64,000 nucleotides of DNA from Bacteroidales bacterium (GTDB lineage: Bacteria; Bacteroidota; Bacteroidia; Bacteroidales; UBA932), in the NCBI GenBank assembly GCA_020026275.1, contig JAHHQQ010000007.1, positions 1-64,000 of the forward strand. Reading direction: 5' to 3'. The translations under genes were made by a program, and so were the position numbers. The notes under the pieces are model-generated. The model was given only the letters and a program-made list of their open reading frames with translations, was not told where the DNA came from and searched no databases. Below, one piece after another: positions 17,251-25,900 of the stretch; the first letter of the stretch is position 1; each line of letters begins with the position of its first letter.

Positions 17251-18102
17251 ATGATTATAAGTGGCAAAGATCTTTCAGCTCAACTGAAAGCGGAGTTGGC
17301 GCAGCAGGTGGTTGCGTTCCCTCAGAAATATGGGCGTGTCCCTCATCTCGTCGTGGTTCTGGTCGGAGAAGATCCGGCAAGTCAGACGTATGTGAGGGGA
17401 AAGGCCAAGGCTTCTCAAGTGGTAGGAATCAAGAATACGACGATTGCTCGGCCGTCTTCCATTTCCCAGGAGGATTTGCTCGCTTTGATCGCAGAACTCA
17501 ATGCAGACGAAGGCGTGGATGGTATTCTGGTCCAGCTGCCCCTTCCAGCACATATCGATGAGTCCAAAGTGATTGAATCGATTGCAAAGGAAAAGGATGT
17601 GGATGGTTTTCATCCTGCTAATGTGGCGGCTTTGTGGATGAAACAGCCTTGCACGGTTCCGTGTACACCGCTGGGTATTATCCGTCTGCTGGAGCATGCC
17701 GGAGTGGAAATCAAGGGGAAAAGGGCTGTGGTCGTCGGAAGAAGCCAGATTGTAGGGCTTCCTGTGGCAAAACTGCTGCTGGACCGTCATGCGACCGTGA
17801 CTGTCTGCCATAGCCGGACGGAAAATCTTCCAGAGGTGACTCGTCAGGCAGAGATTCTGGTGGTTGCCATCGGCCGATCTCGCTTCGTGACAGGAGATAT
17901 GGTGTCTCCTGGAACTGTGGTGATTGATGTCGGCATCAATCGAGACGAGGTGACTGGAAAGCTTTGTGGAGACGTTGATTTTGAATCAGTCGCTCCAAAG
18001 GCTTCCTGTATCACTCCTGTTCCTGGAGGGGTGGGACCGATGACGATCGCTTGTCTGATGGAAAATACAATTTCCTGTTTCCTGAGAAAGGTTCAGAAAT
18101 AG
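17251..18102 (+). CDS. folD: Methylenetetrahydrofolate dehydrogenase / methenyltetrahydrofolate cyclohydrolase
   Basis: Interconverts 5,10-methylene- and 10-formyl-tetrahydrofolate with NADP. The 283-residue length and motifs are typical: YVRGKAKASQVVGI with the catalytic Lys near residue 54, GILVQLPLP near 91, the Rossmann segment VVVGRSQIVGLPVAKLL near 158 and PVPGGVGPMT near 255. It closes the purine operon, 25 bases after purD, which fits supply of formyl groups for PurH (and PurN, not in this window). It converges on the MATE exporter gene and ends at a shared hairpin. Confidence 0.95.
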   Translation: MIISGKDLSAQLKAELAQQVVAFPQKYGRVPHLVVVLVGEDPASQTYVRGKAKASQVVGIKNTTIARPSSISQEDLLALIAELNADEGVDGILVQLPLPAHIDESKVIESIAKEKDVDGFHPANVAALWMKQPCTVPCTPLGIIRLLEHAGVEIKGKRAVVVGRSQIVGLPVAKLLLDRHATVTVCHSRTENLPEVTRQAEILVVAIGRSRFVTGDMVSPGTVVIDVGINRDEVTGKLCGDVDFESVAPKASCITPVPGGVGPMTIACLMENTISCFLRKVQK

Positions 18103-18120
18103 GAGGATTTGAATACAGAT

Positions 18121-18150
18121 GTGCCCTGACAACCTTTCCGTTGTCAGGGC
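18121..18150. terminator. Hairpin between convergent folD and the MATE exporter gene
   Basis: GCCCTGACAAC pairs perfectly with GTTGTCAGGGC around CTTTCC. The T tract is poor on both strands, but the position between two convergent stops supports a bidirectional terminator. Confidence 0.7.
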
Positions 18151-18156
18151 GCATTG

Positions 18157-19527
18157 TCATTTCTCGCAAGAAAGATTCCTTTTGAGTATTTTCGGGAATA
18201 CGATGAGGAAAATGATGATGCAGGCGGTGGCGGCAATCGCGTCCGCAACGGATTCGGACAGAAAGATACCTTGCACTCCAATGAATTTCGGGAAGATGAT
18301 GGCCATCGGTACCAGCAGGATGACTTTTCTCAGCAGGGCGATGATGAGTGAGATTCGGGCCTCGCCCAGAGCGATGAAGCTGTTCTGGCAGGCTCGCTGC
18401 AGTCCGAAGATGGCGGAACCGGTCAGGAAGAAGGGGGCCATTTCTCGGACGGCATCAATTAGAGATGGATCATTGGTAAAGAAAGATGCGAAGGTTTCGG
18501 TAAAGAGCAGGGCGAGTATTGTGATAGTGAAGTTGAATCCGAACATGACAGTCATGGCAATCTTGAAACATTCTCTGACTCGGAAATTGTTTCTGCTGCC
18601 GTAGTTGTAGCTCATGACGGGCATGAAGCCTTGAGCAAAGCCGTTCAGTGGTACACTTGCGAAGAGCATGATGCTCTGCAAAACGGTGAGGGTACTGACG
18701 TAGATGTCTCCGAATCTTTCCAGATTTCCGTTCAGGACAAAGCCGATGATGCTTTCTGTTGAGGCCATGACAAAGGGGGAGATTCCCAGGGCAATCATTG
18801 GCCAGATGATTTGCTTCTTTAGCATCAAGTGTTTTTTTTCAATTCTCAGGCTCGCTTGCTTGGAGAGCAGAAATCCGATTACCCATATGGCGCTGATGGA
18901 TTGTGATAGAATTGTTGCGAGAGCGGCTCCTTTCACGCCCATTCCCAGTTTCTGGATGAACAGGGCATCTAGCAGTATGTTGAAACCAGCTCCGATGAGT
19001 ACGGAGAACATGGCGATGCCGGGACGTCCTTGGGAACTTATAAATGTGTTCATTCCGGTGCTTACCTGGACGAAAACGGTTCCAATGAGATAGATGCTCA
19101 GATAATCTGTGGCATAAGTGATGGTGTTGGCAGAGGCTCCTGTCGCCATCAGGATGGGTTCCATGAAAAGGAAGGAGAGAATACCGGTGATGAAGGAGAA
19201 TAGCACGAGCAAGTGGAGTCCGTTTCCTAAGATGGCCGCCGCTTTTTCCCGATCTCCTTTTCCTAAAGCCATGGAGGCTAAAGGTGCTCCGCCGCCTCCT
19301 ACAATCATGGAGAAGGAAGAGATAAGGATGATGACAGAAGTGGTGACTCCTACTCCGGCAAGAGCAACGGTCCCGATTTTTGGGATATGTCCGATGAAAA
19401 TTCTGTCTACTATATTGTAAAGCAAATTGGCGATTTGAGCCGCAATTGCAGGTAAAGACATTCTGAAGACAAGGGAAAGCATTTTTTCTGTTCCCATTCT
19501 TTCTTCCTGTTCAATTTGATTTCCCAT
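18157..19527 (-). CDS. MATE-family multidrug/toxin efflux transporter
   Basis: A 456-residue membrane protein with about twelve helices. It has the N-terminal MATE pattern SLPAIAAQIANLLYNIVDRIFIG and the repeated SLPL/GxA-type segments of this superfamily, including GSAIFGLQRACQNSFIALGEAR in the second half. Such proteins export cationic compounds in exchange for sodium or protons; the substrate cannot be read from sequence. The start MGNQIEQEER is chosen because upstream codons are unlike the family. It stands alone between two terminators. An AACTTG-AGGCA-CAAGTT inverted repeat lies 34 bases upstream and could be a control site. Confidence 0.87.
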   Translation of the reverse strand: MGNQIEQEERMGTEKMLSLVFRMSLPAIAAQIANLLYNIVDRIFIGHIPKIGTVALAGVGVTTSVIILISSFSMIVGGGGAPLASMALGKGDREKAAAILGNGLHLLVLFSFITGILSFLFMEPILMATGASANTITYATDYLSIYLIGTVFVQVSTGMNTFISSQGRPGIAMFSVLIGAGFNILLDALFIQKLGMGVKGAALATILSQSISAIWVIGFLLSKQASLRIEKKHLMLKKQIIWPMIALGISPFVMASTESIIGFVLNGNLERFGDIYVSTLTVLQSIMLFASVPLNGFAQGFMPVMSYNYGSRNNFRVRECFKIAMTVMFGFNFTITILALLFTETFASFFTNDPSLIDAVREMAPFFLTGSAIFGLQRACQNSFIALGEARISLIIALLRKVILLVPMAIIFPKFIGVQGIFLSESVADAIAATACIIIFLIVFPKILKRNLSCEK

Positions 19528-19560
19528 GCTGCTTGTTTTGTCCACACTACGATTGTGCAT

Positions 19561-19577
19561 AACTTGAGGCACAAGTT
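19561..19577. promoter_or_regulatory. Short inverted repeat upstream of the MATE gene
   Basis: AACTTG-AGGCA-CAAGTT is a perfect 6+6 inverted repeat, 34 bases before the MATE start codon and 20 bases from the upstream terminator. A possible operator; no other support. Confidence 0.25.
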
Positions 19578-19597
19578 CATTTCTGTGCAATATTAGC

Positions 19598-19635
19598 AAA
19601 AAAAGAGGACGACATCAACGTCGGCCTCTTTTTTT
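19598..19635 (-). terminator. Terminator of the hemerythrin/LuxR operon
   Basis: AAAAAAAGAGG and CGAC pair with GTCG and CCTCTTTTTTT around a 6-base loop, with one internal mismatch. The A and T tracts let it work in both directions. It lies 81 bases past the LuxR stop; the bases between hold no gene. Confidence 0.88.
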
Positions 19636-19716
19636 AGAACAAAATTGTTCTGTGATTGGATATATAAAATGGCTAAATTAAAAATATTTCATATTTTGTT
19701 CAAACTTGAATTTTCT

Positions 19717-20322
19717 TTAAAAATTGCCTTTCACGTCTGAAAGAGCCACCAGATTGTTAACGATTGCGTAGATGGTCAAGCCGGCAGGGCTATGAATCTG
19801 CAATTTTCTGGCGATGTTGCGTCTGTGGGTTGTGACGGTATAGATGGAAAGGAAGAGTTTGTCTGCAATTTCCTTGTTGGTCATACCTTTTACCACACAG
19901 ATGACTATTTCTTTTTCTCGTTTGCTGAGCACTTCTTGTTCAGAATCATTGGATTCCATATTCAGAAGGTTGTCCATTTTATTTCGCAAAGTCTCTGCGG
20001 CATCATAAAGCGAAATGGATTCATCGTATCCTTTCAGCAAGGAACTGTCTGTGAAAGAACACATGAGTGCAACGCATTTCATGTCTGGAACTTCACATTC
20101 TTCTTTTAGTTTTTCCAGGTCGAAGAAGAAGGGGAGACCAGGATTGATAATCAGCACATCCGGTTTGTGAACACTCAGACTTTCTGTAATTGTCTGTAAT
20201 GAGATTGCTTCAATCGGCAAAATCTTGACTCCTGGCATTCTTTTCAATACCGTGGCAAGACCACTTCGGATAATCACTGAAGTTTCAGCAATTGCAATTT
20301 TTATTACATCTTCTTCACGCAT
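19717..20322 (-). CDS. LuxR-type DNA-binding regulator with a degenerate receiver domain
   Basis: A 201-residue regulator. The C-terminal half (about 139-195) is a clear LuxR helix-turn-helix (LSKREKEIVICVVKGMTNKE, then TVTTHRRNIARKL). The N-terminal half looks like a response-regulator receiver but lacks its chemistry: the acidic pair is replaced by IAET, the phospho-acceptor Asp position reads Asn60 (IINPGLP), and the conserved Lys is not seen. It is therefore probably not controlled by a histidine kinase. It overlaps the hemerythrin gene by 8 bases, and the start MREEDV follows a GGAAG sequence. The pairing suggests that it acts with the di-iron protein. Confidence 0.85.
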   Translation of the reverse strand: MREEDVIKIAIAETSVIIRSGLATVLKRMPGVKILPIEAISLQTITESLSVHKPDVLIINPGLPFFFDLEKLKEECEVPDMKCVALMCSFTDSSLLKGYDESISLYDAAETLRNKMDNLLNMESNDSEQEVLSKREKEIVICVVKGMTNKEIADKLFLSIYTVTTHRRNIARKLQIHSPAGLTIYAIVNNLVALSDVKGNF

Positions 20323-21016
20323 TCTTGTTCTTCCTTTTTTCTTCTTCCATGATGAGAGGGATGAACATGTCATCTTCTACTCTTCTATGGAGTTCCAGAT
20401 CTTCTTCGCAAGAGTATATGTCAAAAAGCACACTGTTCAGTTTGTTTTCATCAGACTTGGCAGGATAATATTTGACTATAATGTTTTTCAGCTCAGACAA
20501 TTTCGCTTCAATGTTGTCGTGATGATCTGAAAAGTTTTGTATCTCGTAGTCATCAGTTGCTTTGCTTGCGAGTAGTCTGGAAACATATTCGAACACGACT
20601 GTATTTTCATAATCCATATGGGCCTTTACTTCATTGACATACTCATCAAAGAATCGGATAATCAGCAGCGCCAGATCATTTTGGGCCAAATCAATGGATT
20701 CAATCAGTTCCCTTCGGATGGTGGGAAGTTTGAATTTCAGGAAATAGACATGCGACTGCTTGAGGTATTCCACCAAGGCTGGAATGGAAATGTCATCTTT
20801 GAAGTCTTCGCGTGAATAGCACTCATCGTATATGAAGTTGACCACTGCCAGAAAAGTTTCTGTATGGACACCTTGCTCTTCACATACCTGTCGGACAGTT
20901 TTGTCGCCGAATCCTAAAGTGAGACCAAATCTGCTCATAATCAGAAGCAGGTTGTAGTTTTCACAAATGAGTTCGCCCATTCTGTCGTTGGCGGCATATT
21001 TTGTATGCTTGTTCAT
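20315..21016 (-). CDS. Hemerythrin-domain di-iron protein with ScdA/DUF542-like N terminus
   Basis: A 233-residue cytoplasmic protein. Residues about 12-60 resemble the ScdA_N/DUF542 domain found in iron-sulfur-cluster repair proteins, with a single Cys45 (RQVCEEQGV). Residues 85-220 form a four-helix bundle with candidate iron ligands His89, His133 and Glu137 (HMDYE), His165/166, His210 and Glu214 (HRRVE). Relatives bind O2 or NO or repair iron-sulfur clusters. The domain order recalls RIC/YtfE, but the usual paired cysteines are absent, so sensing rather than repair is possible. Co-translated with the downstream LuxR-type gene. An ATG 16 codons earlier is a less likely start. Confidence 0.85.
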   Translation of the reverse strand: MNKHTKYAANDRMGELICENYNLLLIMSRFGLTLGFGDKTVRQVCEEQGVHTETFLAVVNFIYDECYSREDFKDDISIPALVEYLKQSHVYFLKFKLPTIRRELIESIDLAQNDLALLIIRFFDEYVNEVKAHMDYENTVVFEYVSRLLASKATDDYEIQNFSDHHDNIEAKLSELKNIIVKYYPAKSDENKLNSVLFDIYSCEEDLELHRRVEDDMFIPLIMEEEKRKNKNA

Positions 21017-21087
21017 TTCTTTTTCCTTTTGTGCAAAATAAGTCAGTTTTTGTCTTTCCTGCAATAACTATTTATGGGTATTTTTAC

Positions 21088-21098
21088 GAACAGTGTTC
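21088..21098. promoter_or_regulatory. Palindrome upstream of the hemerythrin gene
   Basis: GAACA-G-TGTTC is a perfect odd palindrome 71 bases before the hemerythrin start codon, within the 107-base gap to the next terminator. It may be an operator, perhaps for the LuxR-type product. Short enough to be chance. Confidence 0.25.
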
Positions 21099-21123
21099 AA
21101 CTTTCTGAATATAAGCATGATAC

Positions 21124-21161
21124 GAATGCGGAAGTCAGGGTTCCTCCTGACTTCCGCATTC
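21124..21161. terminator. Hairpin ending the hmu operon
   Basis: GAATGCGGAAGTCAGG pairs perfectly (16 bases) with CCTGACTTCCGCATTC around GTTCCT. The T tract follows on the + strand, while the hmu operon reads leftwards into it, so for hmu it may act as an imperfect terminator or an mRNA-stabilising end. The 109 bases between it and the HmuV stop hold no gene. Confidence 0.7.
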
Positions 21162-21270
21162 TTTTTCCCAGTCGAGAGCAACGTTCTTTTTTTCCGCTAA
21201 TCCTTTTTCTGCTCCAGTAGAAGACATGAAAAACGATTTAAGCGTTTCCGCATTTCCCGAAGGGGGGAGG

Positions 21271-21603
21271 TTATTCCGGTATATAGATGATTTCACCGTT
21301 TTCCAGCTGATAGGCAGTACCTACGCGCTTGCCTCTTGACTTGTTGTTCTCTTCCTGTTTCTCGGAGGGAGTATATTTTTCCACTTTCTCTCCTTTTTTG
21401 GTGATGATTTCCATTTGTTCTGTCCCCGGATTCTTCACCATGGTGAAGTCTTCCTGGGAGAATACTTCCGTCATGTTGAAATGTGTGACCAGCGCGACCA
21501 TCAATGCCACGGCAAAGACCATCGCCACGTCGAAGAGGTTGGTCAGAGAGGATAGCGGATCGTAATCTTCTTCGCTTTGGAAAAGACTTTTTCTAGTTCT
21601 CAT
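21271..21603 (-). CDS. hmuV: HmuV-like membrane protein (DUF2149 family)
   Basis: A 110-residue protein with one membrane helix (about residues 22-42: LFDVAMVFAVALMVALVTHF) followed by a polar, presumably periplasmic tail ending GEIIYIPE. That layout, next to an ExbB-like gene, resembles ExbD/TolR: one N-terminal helix plus a periplasmic domain. It fits the DUF2149 proteins that end hmuYRSTUV operons. The start MRTRKS overlaps the end of hmuU by 11 bases, so the two are translated together; an ATG five codons earlier is also possible. Likely role: partner of HmuU in a proton-driven complex serving heme uptake (inference). Confidence 0.75.
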   Translation of the reverse strand: MRTRKSLFQSEEDYDPLSSLTNLFDVAMVFAVALMVALVTHFNMTEVFSQEDFTMVKNPGTEQMEIITKKGEKVEKYTPSEKQEENNKSRGKRVGTAYQLENGEIIYIPE

Positions 21604-22192
21604 GTTTTTTTTCGTCAATGGATTCTACAATGTACTGGAGAATGTTCATGTCATCGGCAATCCAGCGTTGCTTGATCTGGAGTGTGATGAAGCCGACGGC
21701 TCCGATGATGATGCCGACAACGGTGGTGGAGAAGGCTACCTGCATATTGCTGGCCATGGAAGCGACGTCTCCGGTTGCCAGACCGACCAGTGCCGGACCC
21801 ATTGGTATCAATGTACCCATCAGTCCGAGCATCGGGCCGATCTTGACCAGCAGTTTGGAACGGTCCAGTTCTTTTGCAGATTCGATTTCATAGTCACCGA
21901 GAATCTTGCCGAGCATGATGGAGTCATTGCTGTGGCTTCTGATTCTCAACAGGTATTCTATGAGGTGGGACGGGTGTTTCGTATTGTTTTCCAATCCGGC
22001 CATCATTTCTTCCGCCTTGCCTTCGTTGATCTGTCGGTTGAGCTTGACATTGACTTTGTTTCTGGAAATGTGGGTCCCATAGAAGCTGCCGACCAGAATG
22101 AGGGACCGGAGCAGATAGTAGATCAGAAAAATGGTGACAGGTATCAAGAGTCCTGTGGACAACCAATAGAGGATGTTAGTGATGAAGTCCAT
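21593..22192 (-). CDS. hmuU: HmuU, MotA/TolQ/ExbB-family proton channel subunit
   Basis: A 199-residue inner-membrane protein with an N-terminal helix, a cytoplasmic helical stretch (about 40-105) and two C-terminal helices around KIGPMLGLMGTLIPMGPAL and FSTTVVGIIIGAVGFITLQI, the characteristic MotA/TolQ/ExbB layout. These proteins form pentameric proton channels that power TonB-like partners. It lies between the HmuT and HmuV genes, 12 bases after the former. No TonB gene is present here, so it may drive the receptor through a TonB encoded elsewhere or power HmuS/HmuT directly. Confidence 0.85.
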   Translation of the reverse strand: MDFITNILYWLSTGLLIPVTIFLIYYLLRSLILVGSFYGTHISRNKVNVKLNRQINEGKAEEMMAGLENNTKHPSHLIEYLLRIRSHSNDSIMLGKILGDYEIESAKELDRSKLLVKIGPMLGLMGTLIPMGPALVGLATGDVASMASNMQVAFSTTVVGIIIGAVGFITLQIKQRWIADDMNILQYIVESIDEKKHEN

Positions 22193-22204
22193 TATATTGT
22201 AGTT

Positions 22205-22909
22205 TTAATTTTTATGTATTCTGAAAAATTTCTTGAAATTGATGTTCCGGGTGAAATAGCCGAAGGCGGTGAGCGCTCCTGCAATGGAGAGGAAGGCGAG
22301 CATCGGAATCCATTCGATGGTCTGGTGGGCCGCTGAGATGTTGTAGGCCGCTACAGAGGAGTTGACGAGTAGTCCGATGAAGAGAATGGCGATGTTGAGG
22401 AGCATCTTCAGCTCCAGTTTCAGGCTTTCTCCGTCAGCCATGTACTTCAGCAGATAGGCCAGGCCCATGATGGTGGCGGCGCACAGAAGGGAGAACATGA
22501 GAGCGGTCTCTATGAAGTCGGACCCTGCCCTGAACTTGAAGAACATGAGTTCGAAGTAGAGGATGGCAATGGGAGAGAGCAGTCCCGGGATTACCTTCAG
22601 CACGAACAGGGATTTCTTCCGTTTGGCCTTGGGCTGGAAATAGTTGTCAAGGAGCCGGACGGACAGCAGGATGCCGATGATCGCTTCCAGGGAAGTGAGG
22701 ACGGCTCCGTTGGTCACGACTTCTTGGTCTGCCAGCAGTTTCTTGATGATGGTGACCGGTTGGCTGATGACCAGCGGATAGCAGGCCATGGCGAACAGGC
22801 CGGCACCGAGCGAATAGAACAGGATTGCCCGGAAACCTCCGGCGAGGGAGGCTTTCAGGCAATATTTCAATACTGCTAAGATCAGAATGAGCTGAACTGG
22901 AAGTTCCAT
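22205..22909 (-). CDS. hmuT: HmuT-like polytopic membrane protein
   Basis: A 234-residue protein with about six or seven membrane helices and short loops; it has no motif that I can tie to a reaction. Its position between the CobN-like gene and the ExbB-like gene matches HmuT of hmuYRSTUV operons, for which the function is not established. Note the charged cytoplasmic-type loop QPKAKRKK near residue 93 and a basic C-terminal tail. It is 8 bases downstream of hmuS, so co-transcription is near certain. I assign the name by gene order rather than by recognised domains. Confidence 0.65.
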   Translation of the reverse strand: MELPVQLILILAVLKYCLKASLAGGFRAILFYSLGAGLFAMACYPLVISQPVTIIKKLLADQEVVTNGAVLTSLEAIIGILLSVRLLDNYFQPKAKRKKSLFVLKVIPGLLSPIAILYFELMFFKFRAGSDFIETALMFSLLCAATIMGLAYLLKYMADGESLKLELKMLLNIAILFIGLLVNSSVAAYNISAAHQTIEWIPMLAFLSIAGALTAFGYFTRNINFKKFFRIHKN

Positions 22910-22917
22910 ATTATCTT

Positions 22918-25900
22918 TTATTCATTTTTCTTTTTCATCTGAAGGAAGACGAGAGCTCCGGCAATGGCGACTACGAGGACGATGACCAGACTCTTCCAGG
23001 AGTTGTCTTTCTCCTCTACAGAGCTGTTCTGGCGGTTCTTCTGAGCCTCCTGCTCCTCTTTCTTGAGCACTACATTGCCTTCTGTCTTTTCAATCTGGAC
23101 CTCACGGGCCTGCTTGATGCTCTTCCGGTAGTCTTCTGACAGTTGCTTGTCCAGGTTCCGGGAAATGTAGTCGCGGAGCTTGGCATTGTCACAGACAGCA
23201 CCGGTGCAGGCTGCTTTGTGCTTCTTGACCAGTTCGGCGTGGAGCTGCGCGATATTGGCCAACTGCTCAGGGCTGGCTTCCCAAAGTCCTTTCCGTGCGG
23301 TTTCCATCATGACGGCGGTCATGTCCTGGAGGGCTGCCGGATTGGCTCTTTCGAAGAAATCCTGAATGCCCAGGTCAAATTTGTCCTGTACATAGACATT
23401 GTAGATTTCGTCCCATATTTCGTCATCGACGGCTTCCGGTTTCATGACGTTCCAGCCATAGGTGTTCTGGACGAGTTCGTCAAATGTGGATGCGGCGGTG
23501 GCATCTCCCTTCATTTTCTCCTTGATGTAGTTCGGGTTGAAGAGGGTCGTGCGGCTCTCGATGCCGATGGACTCCTTGAGTTCCTGCATCTTCACGTTGT
23601 TGCGGTTGCGGTAGTCGCTCAGGTAGGCGTCCGGATCTTTGCCGGTCACGTTCCTGACGGCGAGGTTCATGCCGCCCATGAATTCGTACACGTGATCCAG
23701 GCTCAGGGCTCCCCAGGTGTTGCTCTGGCGAGGTTGGATGACTGCATCTGTGTTGGTCAGAGCCGCTTCAAAGGCATATTGACGAACGGTCTCCCAGTTC
23801 TTCTCCGAACCGTAGAAGGTACCCATGTTGTTGAGGTAGACGGCGGCAATTTCAGATTCGTCTGTCCAGCGGTCTCCGCTTTGTACCATCTCCTGGATGC
23901 CGGTACCGTAGTTGCCATTCATTCCACCGAATACACGGTAGGTGGAGATTTCGCGGGCCTCCTGTGGGGAGAGTCCTTTCTCGATCAGTTTCTTTTCAGA
24001 GGCGACAGCACCTTCTGCCACCAGGTTGGTGTATTGGTCGTCTTTGGCTGCTGCTGCCATCTCGACTGCCCGGTTGATGAGGAAGAGTCGGGAGGCGGCG
24101 ATGTCACGAAGCTGTCCGGAAGTCTGGACGACGACATCGATTCTCGGTCTGCCCAGGTCTTTGGAAGGAATCAGTCTGATGTCATTGACACGTCCGAAAG
24201 CATCGCGGATCGGTTCCACTCCCAGCATATAGAGAATCTGGGCGATGGTCGCTCCTTCTGTCTCGATGAATTCACCGCTCCACAAGGTGTAGCTGACTTT
24301 TCTTGGAATGCTGTCGTTGTGGTTGCGTTTGTACATGTCAATGGTGTTCTGGGCCAGTCTCTTTCCCTTGTCCCAGGCACTTTCCGTAGGTGTCTCCTCT
24401 GCATTGATGGCATAGAGGTTACGTCCGGTCGGGAGGGTATTCGGATTGACAATCGGGTCGCCGCCAGGAGTTGGAGCGGTGTAGCCTCCTGCCAGGGCAT
24501 TCACCAGAGAAGACAATTCTTTCTCCGGGCTTTCCAGCAGGGCTTTCCGGTAGTTCTTCACATTCATGATGGAACGCTCCACTTCGTATACGGCATTGGC
24601 GAACTCCAGTTCTTCCTTACTGTATTTTGGTTTGCTGGCGGCTTTCTTGGCCATCATTTCCATCATGGACGGTTTCTTTCCAGCTGGTGCGGCTTCCTGT
24701 TTCCGGGCAGTTGCAGTGCCTTCCATCTTCTGGGCAGGCACGGTGTCCTGAGTCTGCTGCTTCTTGGCTTTGACGGCTTTCTGCATCATCTTGGCCATGT
24801 CTTTGACGGACAGGCCTTTCTCTTTCATCATCCGTTTCATTTCCGCTACAGATGGATGACCTGCAGGGAGATTCTCTTCGCCTTTGGTGGCAAGAGCCTT
24901 CTCTTCGGCTTTCTCTGCGGTGGCTTTTTCAGCGGAGGCTTTCTGCTCTGACATGGCCATCATCATGGCCATCATTCCCTTCGGCGCTCTCCTTTCCTTT
25001 TCAATGGCACGGGCCTTGGCCAGCTCTTCTTTTGAGATGCCGGCAATCTGGCAGATCATGCGGTCTGTCGGAACGGTATTGGAGTGGAGCAGCTGGTTGA
25101 CCAGTTTCTTGGATGGCTCCAGGTATTTTGCATTGAAGATGGATTTGTGCTTCTCGATGTTGTCCACTGCCTTGCCGCGGTGTTTGTCCAATGCGAGCAG
25201 GCTGTAGGCGATCGGCTCAACGGTCATGGCATAGACACTGCTGAGGATGCGTTCCGGACTGTACGGTTCGCCTATCGTGTAGAGTTGGCCGGTGATTTTC
25301 TCAGTGGCAATCTCTTCCGCAAAGTTCTCGATTCTGGCAATTTCCTCTTCGGTATAAGGTACGGTGAGCAGGCTGTCCATCTTCAGTTCGCGGTGGATGC
25401 CCATCTTCACGGTCAATTTCTTCACTGCCAGTGATTTCTTTTCCTGCTCTTCCGGAGTTCCGTCTGCAATGGAATTGTTGTAGATGCGGATGGCCTCGGA
25501 CAGTTCACGGTAGGTGCTTCTCAGGCTGCTTTCCATGAACGGAGGAGTCAGATAAGACTGGATGCCGGCATAGGAGCGGCGTTTGGCAATCATGGCTTCA
25601 CCGACGTTGCCGATGGTGTAGATGTAGTAATGAGGCAGGTTTCCGACGAGTCTGTCCGGCCAGTCCTCATTGCTCAGGGCAACTTGTTTGCGTGGAGTGA
25701 ACTCCAGGCTGCCATGGGTTCCGAAATGGATGAGGGCATCTGCCTGGAATCCGTACTGGATCCACAGGTAAGGGGCGATGTAGGCATGGGTTGGAGCGGC
25801 ATCGGTACCGTGTACCATCTTGAAGGTGTCGCTGCCTGTTCCGGCTGCCGGCTGTGGCAGAAGGACCACGTTGCCGAAGTCCAGTCTGGATACTGCCAGC

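Noticed and set aside
18119..18604. 161-residue + strand frame preceded by a good AGGAGG
   Set aside because: It begins inside the folD/MATE terminator hairpin and runs antisense to the MATE gene; its protein is unusual in composition and has no family features. The Shine-Dalgarno match is probably chance.
23143..24951. 602-residue + strand frame
   Set aside because: Exact antisense of the hmuS body; rich in His, Val, Phe and Gly as antisense frames of biased genes are. hmuS itself has clear family motifs and operon context.
24600..25030. Possible frameshift or repeat-expansion artefact in hmuS
   Set aside because: The low-complexity stretch stays in frame with no stop and rejoins CobN-like sequence, so it is treated as a true insert.
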